DNA of 61,382 nt from Photobacterium sp. Ph5 (GTDB lineage: Bacteria; Pseudomonadota; Gammaproteobacteria; Enterobacterales; Vibrionaceae): NCBI RefSeq assembly GCF_022129445.1, contig NZ_JADQAQ010000011.1:1-61382 (forward strand). Reading direction: 5' to 3'. The first letter of the stretch is position 1. Each line of letters starts with the position of its first letter. Below are positions 53,704-61,382 of this stretch, piece after piece. A program made the position numbers and the translations under genes. Below the pieces are notes generated by a model. That model was not told where the DNA came from and did not search any database. It saw only the letters and a program-made list of their open reading frames with translations.

Positions 53704-55104
53704 TTATGCGATTAGCGATTGACGCTGCGCTTCGTCATCATCATTAACAAGATTTTTTAGCCACTTACGCCCATAAATACGATAAGTTGTCAGTCCAACT
53801 TTCACTACTTCTTCTGCCAATATAGCAACAAGTACCCAATGTAATGGCCAGCCTAAAACAATACCCGTGAGTATGGCTAAAGGAATGCCTATTGCCCATT
53901 GGCCGAATAAATCGATAAAAATACTGTATTTGATGTCGCCACCGCTACGTAATACCCCTCCAATACCCACCATATTGAACACTTTTAGGAACATACCTAA
54001 CGCCATCACTAAGGTAACATTCAGCGACATTTCAAGGTTCGGTGCTTGAGCCTTTGCCAACCACTCTCCAACAAGCCCACTCGATAACCAAATAGACACA
54101 CCTAGCACAAAAGCAATAGACACACTCAAAGCTAGAAAGAACCACGACTGATGAAACGCTCGTTGATAATTTTCAGCGCCTAATTCATGCCCCAAAATCG
54201 TTGATGCAGCAACAGCAAAACCAATAAAGGCAGAAATTAATACCGCTTCTATCGGCGATAATAAGCTAATGATGGCAAGCTCTGTTACACCTAATTTGGC
54301 AAAAATAACGCTATAAACAAGTATTCCCATCGCCCATGCACCGTCATGAACAATCATAGGCCAAGCGACATTAAAATAACGTTTCCTTGCTTTGGCGTTA
54401 CTTGCTGGCTCTATATCCTCCTGTGTTGGTAATACTTTTTTATAGGTTTTATAAGTAATAAACAGCAAAATAACTGTTTGTGCGCCACGCGAAATCGTTG
54501 TCCCCAGCGCGGCACCAGCAACACCCATTTCAGGAAAACCATATAATCCAAAAATTAATAGCGCATTAAGTACGCCATTAATAATGACAGCCACCAGCCC
54601 AACATACGTTGGCATTTTAGCTTCGCCTACTGCACGTAAAGCAGATTCAAGCGGTACAACAATAGCTGTAAAAATAATGCTCCAGCCGCAGACATACAAA
54701 TAATCTCGCGCATAGTGAATAAAGTCGGATTGATCATTAACCAAAGAAACAATTTGCTCTGGAAAAACACGATATGCGACAGCAAAAGGTAATGTTAGAA
54801 AGATTGCGCATACCCAAGATTGCAACAAGGTGCGCCTCACCCCTTCCATTTTCCCTGCGCCAAAATATTGTGCCGCAAGTACACCAACTGCTCCACTGAC
54901 GCCAACAACAAGCAATAAATTAAAGAAAAATATGCGGTTACCAATACCTACAGCGGCAACTTGTGACTCACCGAGTTTAGAGACCATGATGACATCGACT
55001 AAACCAAGTAGTGAAAACAACATAGATTGCATTGATACTGGCAACGCTAGACGCCATGTTTTTTGCCAAAATGTTTTATCTGCTGAGTATCGCCAGTGTT
55101 GCAT
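53704..55104 (-). CDS. MATE-family efflux transporter
   Basis: A 466-residue inner-membrane exporter with about 12 helices that uses a Na+ or H+ gradient to expel cations or drugs. Family features are the N-terminal LALPVSMQSMLFSLLGLVDVIMVSKLG and two halves that repeat the pattern (a second MATE unit from about 250). The start at 55104 has an AGGTGG site; a GTG three codons earlier is possible. It is divergent from the AraC-type regulator, which may control it. Confidence 0.9.
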   Translation of the reverse strand: MQHWRYSADKTFWQKTWRLALPVSMQSMLFSLLGLVDVIMVSKLGESQVAAVGIGNRIFFFNLLLVVGVSGAVGVLAAQYFGAGKMEGVRRTLLQSWVCAIFLTLPFAVAYRVFPEQIVSLVNDQSDFIHYARDYLYVCGWSIIFTAIVVPLESALRAVGEAKMPTYVGLVAVIINGVLNALLIFGLYGFPEMGVAGAALGTTISRGAQTVILLFITYKTYKKVLPTQEDIEPASNAKARKRYFNVAWPMIVHDGAWAMGILVYSVIFAKLGVTELAIISLLSPIEAVLISAFIGFAVAASTILGHELGAENYQRAFHQSWFFLALSVSIAFVLGVSIWLSSGLVGEWLAKAQAPNLEMSLNVTLVMALGMFLKVFNMVGIGGVLRSGGDIKYSIFIDLFGQWAIGIPLAILTGIVLGWPLHWVLVAILAEEVVKVGLTTYRIYGRKWLKNLVNDDDEAQRQSLIA

Positions 55105-55228
55105 GACCGCCACCTATTAATTGTTATCTTACTGTGAAGCTGATCATACCTATGTTTATTCAAACACGTTTATTCTAAGCAATCAAAAAGCTTTGCCAGA
55201 CTATCATTTTTAATTTTGGAGCTCTGTA

Positions 55229-56089
55229 ATGGGGTATATTGATACTTTTACTATTTCGCCAAAATGCCAATCTATCATTATTGATCAAGTACAATCGATT
55301 GAACTTGAGAAACAAAAAATCCTTCAATGTGGCATTAATTATGGCAAAGAGGCATTCAGTATTTATCGAAGAAGCCCAGACATGTATATGCTGCTCTATA
55401 CAACGGGTGGTAAGGGGTTATTGAAAACACCAGACGGTGAATGGGCATTAGAAACCGGCAGTGTTATTTATGTACCGCCCAGTTATGAGAATGGCTTTGT
55501 CATCAACCCTGATGATAACCCTGACCTTCTTTGGGATGTTGCATGGGTTATGCTTGAAAAAGATAAGTATTGGGATAAGAGCTTACCTCATGATATTACC
55601 TATCAAGATTCACAATCAGGCTCATTACTATTTAAAACTATCATTTGCTTAAGCGAATCTTTAAGTTTCAGCTACCCATTAGGTGATGCGCTATGCAAGA
55701 GTATTACCGAACAGATCTGTTTATTAGTTAATACCCAAACCGCCTCTCACTCCCCTAAGGCACTTACCCGTTTAGAGCATGTTTTTCAACAAACGAAAAG
55801 CCAGTTACACTACCCGTGGCAAGTCACCGAACTAGCCTCACTGTACCCATGCTCTGAGCCGCATTTTCATCGATTATGTCAGCAGTATTACCAACAATCT
55901 CCCATTGCTTATTTAACTCAAATCCGAATGGAACATGCTGCGGGGCTGCTGACTACTACCAACTGGCCAATTCAACATATAAGTGATTTATGTGGATACC
56001 CAAACCCCACTAACTTTAGTACTCGTTTTAAACGTTGGAGTCGTTTTACCCCACGACAATTTCGGATTCAATTTCAGCCTAAAACATAA
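55229..56089 (+). CDS. AraC-family transcriptional regulator
   Basis: A 286-residue regulator. The N-terminal part (about 1-160) is an AraC-type cupin sensor with YMLLYTTGGKGLLKTPDG and VIYVPPSYENGF. The C-terminal 100 residues are the double HTH (LASLYPCSEPHFHRLCQQ and ISDLCGYPNPTNFSTRFKRW). It lies 115 bases from the MATE gene on the opposite strand, so the exporter is a possible target. Confidence 0.9.
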   Translation: MGYIDTFTISPKCQSIIIDQVQSIELEKQKILQCGINYGKEAFSIYRRSPDMYMLLYTTGGKGLLKTPDGEWALETGSVIYVPPSYENGFVINPDDNPDLLWDVAWVMLEKDKYWDKSLPHDITYQDSQSGSLLFKTIICLSESLSFSYPLGDALCKSITEQICLLVNTQTASHSPKALTRLEHVFQQTKSQLHYPWQVTELASLYPCSEPHFHRLCQQYYQQSPIAYLTQIRMEHAAGLLTTTNWPIQHISDLCGYPNPTNFSTRFKRWSRFTPRQFRIQFQPKT

Positions 56090-56226
56090 ACAAATGTTCC
56101 TTACTATTTGCATAAATCTATTATTTTTTTCTCTCCGAGGAATATATCGGTTAAGCTAATAATGATAAAACTCAATTATTTGAGATTATTAGCCATAAAC
56201 TCATTTAACGATGAAAGGATCACAAG

Positions 56227-57204
56227 ATGCAAAACTGCTTTATATATAGTTATAAACTTGATGTAAGTAGTAGTGGTTCGTCACCACTTTCTCTCGATCA
56301 AATCAATAACTGGAGCAGTGATGATGGACTATTGTGGATCCATTTAAACTATACCGATGAACAAGGTCTAGCGTGGATCCTAAATAGTGATTTACCTGAT
56401 ATCGAAAAAGAAGCACTCACCACGCAACGTATTCGCCCTCGCTTAAACCAAACTAAAGATGGCTTTTTTTTATCATTACGTGGCATTGATTTAGATTCTG
56501 ATAACCCTTCTGAAATTCCATCAGAAATGGTATCAATTCGAGGTTACTACACTCGTAATACAATTATCACAACCTCAGATCGCCCCGTAAGAGCACTAGA
56601 TCGCGTTGCTGCGCATATTAATGGCAGTTATGGACCTAAAACGATTGGGGCATTTATTCTTTGTCTTTGTGATCATCTTACGAGTCATAAAATAGAAGTA
56701 ATTGATTCTCTTGATGACAAGTTAACCTTACTTGAAGATCAGGTAATGAATAATAGTGACGAAAATTTACGTAATAATATTGCACAGTTAAGACGAGAAA
56801 CGGTATATCTTCGTCGCTACGTCACACCACAGCGTGATGCTATCGCTAAATTACTTACAATAGATACTCCACTCCTTTCATTATCTGATAAGCAAAAGAT
56901 TCATGAAGTTAATGAGAAATTAATCCATGTGCTTGACGATTTAAACGCTATTCGTGAACGTGCTAATGTCACTCAAGAAGAGCTAATGAGTTTACAATCT
57001 GAAGCTTTAAATCAGCGTTTATATTTTCTTTCTTTAATCACAACAATTTTTTTGCCGCTTGGCTTTTTAACTGGATTATTAGGTGTTAATTTAGGTGGGA
57101 TTCCCGGTGCACAAGACCATTGGGCATTTTATATATTCTGCAGTCTATTATTTGGTGTGTTAATACTTCAACTAGTCCTTTTTTATCGAAGAAAATGGAT
57201 ATAA
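56227..57204 (+). CDS. zntB: Zinc transporter ZntB (CorA-like)
   Basis: A 325-residue inner-membrane zinc transporter of the CorA superfamily. The large N-terminal cytosolic domain (about 1-260) with long helices ends at two membrane helices. The pore signature GVNLGGIPGA (GxN) lies between them, with the IPG variant typical of ZntB. It forms a pentamer and moves Zn2+ by the proton gradient. Start ATG has an AAGGAT site. It is followed by the TerB-like gene after 120 AT-rich bases. Confidence 0.9.
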   Translation: MQNCFIYSYKLDVSSSGSSPLSLDQINNWSSDDGLLWIHLNYTDEQGLAWILNSDLPDIEKEALTTQRIRPRLNQTKDGFFLSLRGIDLDSDNPSEIPSEMVSIRGYYTRNTIITTSDRPVRALDRVAAHINGSYGPKTIGAFILCLCDHLTSHKIEVIDSLDDKLTLLEDQVMNNSDENLRNNIAQLRRETVYLRRYVTPQRDAIAKLLTIDTPLLSLSDKQKIHEVNEKLIHVLDDLNAIRERANVTQEELMSLQSEALNQRLYFLSLITTIFLPLGFLTGLLGVNLGGIPGAQDHWAFYIFCSLLFGVLILQLVLFYRRKWI

Positions 57205-57324
57205 TGAATACTGATAAAATAAATTAATTACATATATGTAATCCAATTTTGTTATTTTTAATATTGATTTATCAACTATATTATTAAATTATTAATATAA
57301 TAGAAAAATATAATAAGGATAATA

Positions 57325-57780
57325 ATGTTCAAATCGCTACGTACACTATTTCGACAACTGGTAAGTGATCCACATAGTAATGAAGCTATTGACACACCAG
57401 CACTTCATTTGGCTATGGCTTCTTTATTATGTGAAGTCGCCAGTGCCGATCATGAACATGATCCAAGAGAAGAGAAAGCAAAAAATCAACTCTTAATAAA
57501 ATTACTTGAAATAGATGAAGCAACATCAAAACAATTACTAGATCAAGCACAACAACAAGCTGAAGCTTCTGTTTCTCTTTATGATTTTACTAATAAGTTA
57601 CGGTCACTTGAACAGCCAGAGCGTTACCAGCTTATAGAGGCTATGTGGGAAGTTGCTTATGCAGATGGCGTGGTTGACCCACAAGAAGAAGCCGTTATTC
57701 GACAAGTATCAGATTTAATTTACCTTGATCATTCCGCATTTATAAAAGCAAAGATTAGCGCTCAGAACGCCGCTCATTAA
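57325..57780 (+). CDS. TerB-family protein
   Basis: A 151-residue all-helical cytosolic protein of the TerB fold. The conserved acidic motifs that bind metal are ASADHEHDPREE and AYADGVVDPQEE. It resembles tellurite-resistance-associated TerB; the other ter genes are absent, so it is a solitary TerB-like protein with unknown role. Terminator follows. Confidence 0.85.
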   Translation: MFKSLRTLFRQLVSDPHSNEAIDTPALHLAMASLLCEVASADHEHDPREEKAKNQLLIKLLEIDEATSKQLLDQAQQQAEASVSLYDFTNKLRSLEQPERYQLIEAMWEVAYADGVVDPQEEAVIRQVSDLIYLDHSAFIKAKISAQNAAH

Positions 57781-57787
57781 TTGATTC

Positions 57788-57813
57788 AAAGAGCTATTTA
57801 TTAGCTCTTTTCT
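57788..57813 (+). terminator. Terminator of the TerB-like gene
   Basis: AAAGAGCTA pairs with TAGCTCTTT around a 5-base loop, with a T-rich tail. Confidence 0.8.
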
Positions 57814-58275
57814 TTCCCCTCTCCTTTCTTGATAGTTTTATTATCAACACCTATTCTATATAGAGAGTGCAAACTTGATCATATACTAATACCTATGCAC
57901 CTTTATATATTTTACTAGACAATTAAAGCAATCATTTAATAGGCAACGTTTAATAACACGATAAAGTTATTAACATGTAAGCACTTATGACGGATAAAAT
58001 CTGACGTGCTGTTTATTTGTAATCAACGACAGGTATAAATACATAGATACTCCTGTCTAATTAATATTTTCATTATGAAACTTATTTTTATAAGTTCGCT
58101 ATATGCTACAAACAATGGGATGATATAAAAAAACTTTCCATTAACAATCATATAGATACAAACACTGACATTACTGCCTTATTAAATATTTGTTGGCTTG
58201 AAACTTGTACATTTTATCAATGATGAACAAAACAATGAATGTCCATAAGTATTTTTAACTGAGTGAGGCAAAGAT
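57814..58275. other. 462-bp intergenic region upstream of the LruC cluster
   Basis: AT-rich. A GACAGG/CCTGTC inverted repeat at 58028-58057 is the only structure noticed. It should hold the promoter of the surface cluster. Confidence 0.4.
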
Positions 58276-60468
58276 ATGAAGTGTTTACGACACTCTTTAC
58301 TAGCATGCTCGTTAGCCTTAGTTTCTAGCTCGGCCTACAGCATCATACCGCACCCGTTTACTGATAATGGAGGGTGTCCAAGTGATGCTTTCCTATTCCA
58401 AGGTAACCCTACTAGTGTGGTGTATCAAATAGACTTATCTTCGGGTTTTTATCACAACTCGGATCCTATGACCACCTCAGTTAATGCGGTTGGTTACAAC
58501 GAATCTGACGCTTATATCTATGGCTTTGATATCGTCAATGTCAATGTGGTTAGGGTCAATCAACTGTTCCAAAGTGAAAATGTAGCCGTTACCGGTTTAC
58601 CTTCAGGTCAAATTTTCAATACTGGTGATGTATACAATAATAAATATTATCTTTACAGCACGAATGATGGTTTATGGGAAGTTGATTTAACGACTCTTGT
58701 CGCAACGCAAGTAATGTCATCAGGTAACGCCAATGTTTCGTTGACAGATATGGCATTCCATCCAGCTGGTGGCGGTCGCTTATTTGCAGTCGATAATGAT
58801 AGTAAAAAGCTCTATGAGATTATCAATTACAGTACAGCATCTGCGACATTTAATGAAATTGGTGATACCAATATATCTGGTTCATCAACCTTCGGTGCAC
58901 AATACTTTGACTCAAGCGGTTATATGTATTTAAGCCGAAATCAAGACGGTTTAGTTTTCCAGCTTGATTTGACAGATTTAGCTAGCTTAAATCCTGTAGC
59001 GGTCCAATACTCAAGCGGTCCAGAATCTGATTGGAATGATGGTGCCCGTTGTGCTAATGCGCCTATTTTGGCTGCAAATACAGACTTTGGTGATGCTCCC
59101 GATACCTACAAAACAGCCCTTACCTCAAACGGGGCTCGACATTATAACATTTCAGAAGTGAATTATTTCTTTGGTAGTGAGGTTGATACAGAAGGTGCAG
59201 CATTAATCTCACCAAATTCAGACGATGCCGATGGTACTCCTAACGATGAGGACGGTATTTCATTCCCAGCCAATTTCAAACAAGGTTCTGATGCCCTCAT
59301 TCAAGTTAGTGTTGGTGGGTCTGCACCAGGTTATGTTAATGCATGGATCGACTGGAATGATAATGGCGTATTTGATGAATCAACAGAACATGCTATTACA
59401 GATGAACTGTTAGCCGGTGGTGATGGCGTAACACCAGCCACTTATTTACTAAAGGTTAGAGTGCCGGATGATGCTGCTACAGGGCAATTATGGGCGAGAT
59501 TCAGAATATCTAAAGATACAGGTACTCTTTCATATGGCGGGGTATCCTATGGTGAAGTCGAAGATCATCAGGTGACAGTTGATGCTCAAACCGTTACTCA
59601 TAACTGGTACCCATCATCTAGTTCTTGGGTCACACTCGTTTATGAAGATGATTGGCCACAAGCAGGTGACTTTGATTTCAATGACGTTGCCCTTTACTAC
59701 CGTGTTGACACAGTGAAAGATGCTGCAGGCGATATTCTTCGTTACGATATTTACGGCAGCCTTCGTGCTTACGGTGCTGACTTTGCCAATGGTTTTGCTG
59801 TTAAATTTGATGGTATTGCAACAGGTGCTGTTGATTCAGACCGAACTAAACTGGTTATCAACGGCTCTACGTTACATACTACTCAAATACTAGAATCTGG
59901 TACTACAGATGCTGTTGCTATTATCAGTAATAATTTAAAAACTGAAATAACAGCGCCAACATGTTCAGGCACATTAGGTAGTTACTATCGTGTATGGACA
60001 GGATGTAGCGACGATGCAACTGATCAGTTTGTTTTTGAGGCTAGTATTCCATTTACCACGCCAATTGCCGCAGCAAGTGGGCCAAGCATGCCACTCAACC
60101 CATTCATCTTCGGTACTCCAGGTATCGATCATGGTGATGGTACACGTGCAAGTGACGGTCGTGCCATTGAAATTCACTTGAAAAACCATGATGTTACCAG
60201 TAAAGCAAATACTGCTTTATTTGCTACAGATGATGATACATCAGCTTACGTCGATGGTGATTGTCCAGGAGTAAGTTGTGACACGTACCATAATACAAAT
60301 GGTGTGCCATGGGCTATTGCAATTGATGTTCCTTGGGATCACCCAAGTGAAGGTACCAACATTCTTGATGCCTATCCTGATTTATCTGCATTTGCAACAT
60401 CTGGTGGTTCAACAAACACTGACTGGTATTTGCGTGCAAATGCCGTTGTTAGCAAACTCTTTGAATAA
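58276..60468 (+). CDS. LruC-domain surface protein with GEVED repeat domain
   Basis: A 730-residue secreted protein. The signal peptide ends near AYS. Residues of about 40-260 look like a beta-propeller with repeated short strands (VYQIDLSSG, LWEVDLTT, LYEIINYS, VFQLDLTD). The linker DFGDAPDTY and the YGEVEDHQV motif mark a GEVED domain (about 272-438). The C-terminal half (about 450-730) has the LruC/DUF4842 pattern DWPQAGDFDFNDVALYYRV. Many Asp-rich loops may bind calcium. Probably a cell-surface or secreted adhesion or matrix protein. Export route unknown. Confidence 0.8.
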   Translation: MKCLRHSLLACSLALVSSSAYSIIPHPFTDNGGCPSDAFLFQGNPTSVVYQIDLSSGFYHNSDPMTTSVNAVGYNESDAYIYGFDIVNVNVVRVNQLFQSENVAVTGLPSGQIFNTGDVYNNKYYLYSTNDGLWEVDLTTLVATQVMSSGNANVSLTDMAFHPAGGGRLFAVDNDSKKLYEIINYSTASATFNEIGDTNISGSSTFGAQYFDSSGYMYLSRNQDGLVFQLDLTDLASLNPVAVQYSSGPESDWNDGARCANAPILAANTDFGDAPDTYKTALTSNGARHYNISEVNYFFGSEVDTEGAALISPNSDDADGTPNDEDGISFPANFKQGSDALIQVSVGGSAPGYVNAWIDWNDNGVFDESTEHAITDELLAGGDGVTPATYLLKVRVPDDAATGQLWARFRISKDTGTLSYGGVSYGEVEDHQVTVDAQTVTHNWYPSSSSWVTLVYEDDWPQAGDFDFNDVALYYRVDTVKDAAGDILRYDIYGSLRAYGADFANGFAVKFDGIATGAVDSDRTKLVINGSTLHTTQILESGTTDAVAIISNNLKTEITAPTCSGTLGSYYRVWTGCSDDATDQFVFEASIPFTTPIAAASGPSMPLNPFIFGTPGIDHGDGTRASDGRAIEIHLKNHDVTSKANTALFATDDDTSAYVDGDCPGVSCDTYHNTNGVPWAIAIDVPWDHPSEGTNILDAYPDLSAFATSGGSTNTDWYLRANAVVSKLFE

Positions 60469-60483
60469 TGGTGAGGAGTATTA

Positions 60484-60972
60484 ATGATGAAAAGTTTATA
60501 TGTAACACTTTTTAGTGCTGCTCTCCTGTTTGGTTGTGGTGGCGGCGGCGGTGATGACGATACTGCAAGTACAGTTGCCCCACCAGCAACGGATACACCA
60601 GCAGCATCTCCTCCAGTTCTTGATGTACCAACAGGTGGTAGTAGTGCAAAGTTTGAAGATCTTGTTATTCCTGATAATTTCGATTTAAGTACTACTTACG
60701 ACATGCCAATTACAATTGACTTAGATACCACGGAACCAATGAGTCTAAGCGTTTACGGTGATTTTACTGTTGCGGATGATGGTTCAATTACCCCTATCGC
60801 GGGTAGTCGCATTATCTCAGGTCAAATTGCTAATGGTGATTTTAATGGTGTTATTGCAGCGACGGGGACTCTCAAGAACTTATTAATAGAAGCTTGGTAT
60901 CCCGATACAAACATACCACCGTTTCAAACTGTAGTTCCGGTAAATGCTGATGGCATTAATATTAGTAACTAA
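60484..60972 (+). CDS. Lipoprotein of the LruC cluster
   Basis: A 162-residue predicted lipoprotein: signal with lipobox LLFGC at 15-19, then a Gly/Asp-rich linker (GGGGGDDD) and a Pro/Ala/Thr-rich spacer, then a beta-rich domain. A GAGGAG site precedes the ATG. It lies 15 bases after the LruC gene, so the two are co-transcribed. Its partner role is likely surface anchoring of, or with, the LruC protein. No known family recognised. Confidence 0.75.
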   Translation: MMKSLYVTLFSAALLFGCGGGGGDDDTASTVAPPATDTPAASPPVLDVPTGGSSAKFEDLVIPDNFDLSTTYDMPITIDLDTTEPMSLSVYGDFTVADDGSITPIAGSRIISGQIANGDFNGVIAATGTLKNLLIEAWYPDTNIPPFQTVVPVNADGINISN

Positions 60973-60981
60973 ATAAGACAA

Positions 60982-61030
60982 AATCGGCTTATACAGTTCT
61001 CACTAGAAACAGTGTTGTATAAGCCGATTA
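60982..61030 (+). terminator. Hairpin after the lipoprotein gene
   Basis: AATCGGCTTA pairs with TAAGCCGATT (10 bp) around a 29-base loop, followed by ATATTTC. The T run is weak, so this may be an attenuator within the cluster. Confidence 0.55.
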
Positions 61031-61041
61031 TATTTCTGCCA

Positions 61042-61382
61042 TGAAACCTATATTGACAATATCTTTCGCATGTTTGCTGCTTACTCAAATTGCTTGTAAC
61101 GGTCAAAATACCGCTGAAGAAAATAGTGCTATTGCAAGTTCGATTGTGGTTAACGAACCAAGTAGTGAAGCGATTCCACTCCCCATTGCCCTCTTACCAT
61201 CAACAACACCTGATAGTGATACAAACAACACGGATAATGACGCCGAGACAATTATTGAACCAGATCAGGATACGTCAACTATAAACCCCATAGATGAAAA
61301 CAACGAACAAACTGAATTAAATGAACCTGAACCTGAACCTGAACCTGAACCTGAACCTGAACCTGAACCTGAACCTGAACCT
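61042..61382 (+). CDS. Secreted Thr/Asp-rich protein with an (EP)n tract, partial
   Basis: An open frame that starts at an ATG at 61042 and runs off the window. The N-terminus is MKPILTISFACLLLTQIAC, a signal peptide with a Cys at its end, close to but not a canonical lipobox (TQIAC). The following 75 residues are low-complexity (Thr, Asp, Asn, Glu), then Glu-Pro repeats. EP tracts often form rigid spacers at the bacterial surface. It belongs to the LruC cluster. The downstream part is unknown. Confidence 0.6.
61323..61382 (+). repeat. Hexanucleotide repeat (GAACCT) x10 encoding (Glu-Pro)n
   Basis: Ten perfect in-frame copies of GAACCT fill the last 60 bases of the window, and the array continues beyond it. 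Six-base units keep frame when copy number changes, so length variation would alter the spacer rather than switch the gene off. Confidence 0.97.

Noticed and set aside
57325..57780. Tellurite-resistance operon
   Set aside because: Only a TerB-like gene is present; terZACDE are absent.

Overview
The window reads as a chromosomal segment of a low-GC marine gammaproteobacterium of the Vibrionaceae, most likely Photobacterium. I infer this from the gene families (tandem potD genes, an NqrB paralogue, a CopG/DUF411 protein, DUF2987, DUF3305/3306 and DUF3581 proteins), from protein resemblance to Vibrio relatives, and from the AT-rich spacers. I saw no tRNA, rRNA, CRISPR array, insertion sequence or prophage. 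Nearly all genes look intact; the last one runs off the right end inside a hexanucleotide repeat.

Layout. (1) 1-5300: a flavin-reductase-like protein, a HAD phosphatase, a small conserved protein, peptidase T, a DUF2987 protein and a multi-pass membrane protein. (2) 5700-11050: the polyamine uptake system potABC followed by two potD genes with separate terminators. (3) 11136-11855: the sirtuin CobB. (4) 12000-33800: a 22-kb formate dehydrogenase and molybdenum/tungsten cofactor block. It holds a cysteine-type FdhA with FdhB and a cytochrome b subunit, a small Tat-signal protein, a TorD-like chaperone, a multi-cluster ferredoxin, DUF3305/DUF3306, the sulfurtransferase FdhD, an HTH/binding-protein regulator, an NtrC-type two-component system, the tungstate importer TupABC, MobA and a MobB-MoeA fusion. 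Inside it are pbpG, a secreted protein and a 33-residue membrane ORF. (5) 34300-40100: DUF3581, an OmpR-type two-component system, nagE with operator-like palindromes and a CRP site, a PAP2 phosphatase and an HTH regulator. (6) 40300-47700: a Cys-rich exported protein plus CopG, several small genes, a 43-bp tandem duplication, a CIA30 protein and a lone nqrB. (7) 48000-57800: gsk, hrpA, a MATE exporter, an AraC regulator, zntB and a TerB-like protein. (8) 58276-61382: a surface cluster of a LruC/GEVED protein, a lipoprotein and an (EP)n protein.

The most interesting signal is regulatory. Four promoters in the formate dehydrogenase block have the sigma-54 layout (GG, ten bases, GC). They precede the ferredoxin operon, DUF3305/3306, fdhD and tupA. 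A shared 19-bp palindrome, roughly TTGRGACA-N3-TGTCYCAA, occurs four times: twice upstream of the ferredoxin promoter, once between the response regulator and tupA, and once just after the tupA start site. The only sigma-54 activator in the window is encoded in the same block. This suggests one sigma-54 regulon that couples tungstate uptake, cofactor assembly and formate oxidation. That is inference from sequence and has not been tested here.

Where an upstream in-frame start lacked a ribosome-binding site and an inner start had one, I chose the inner start and said so.
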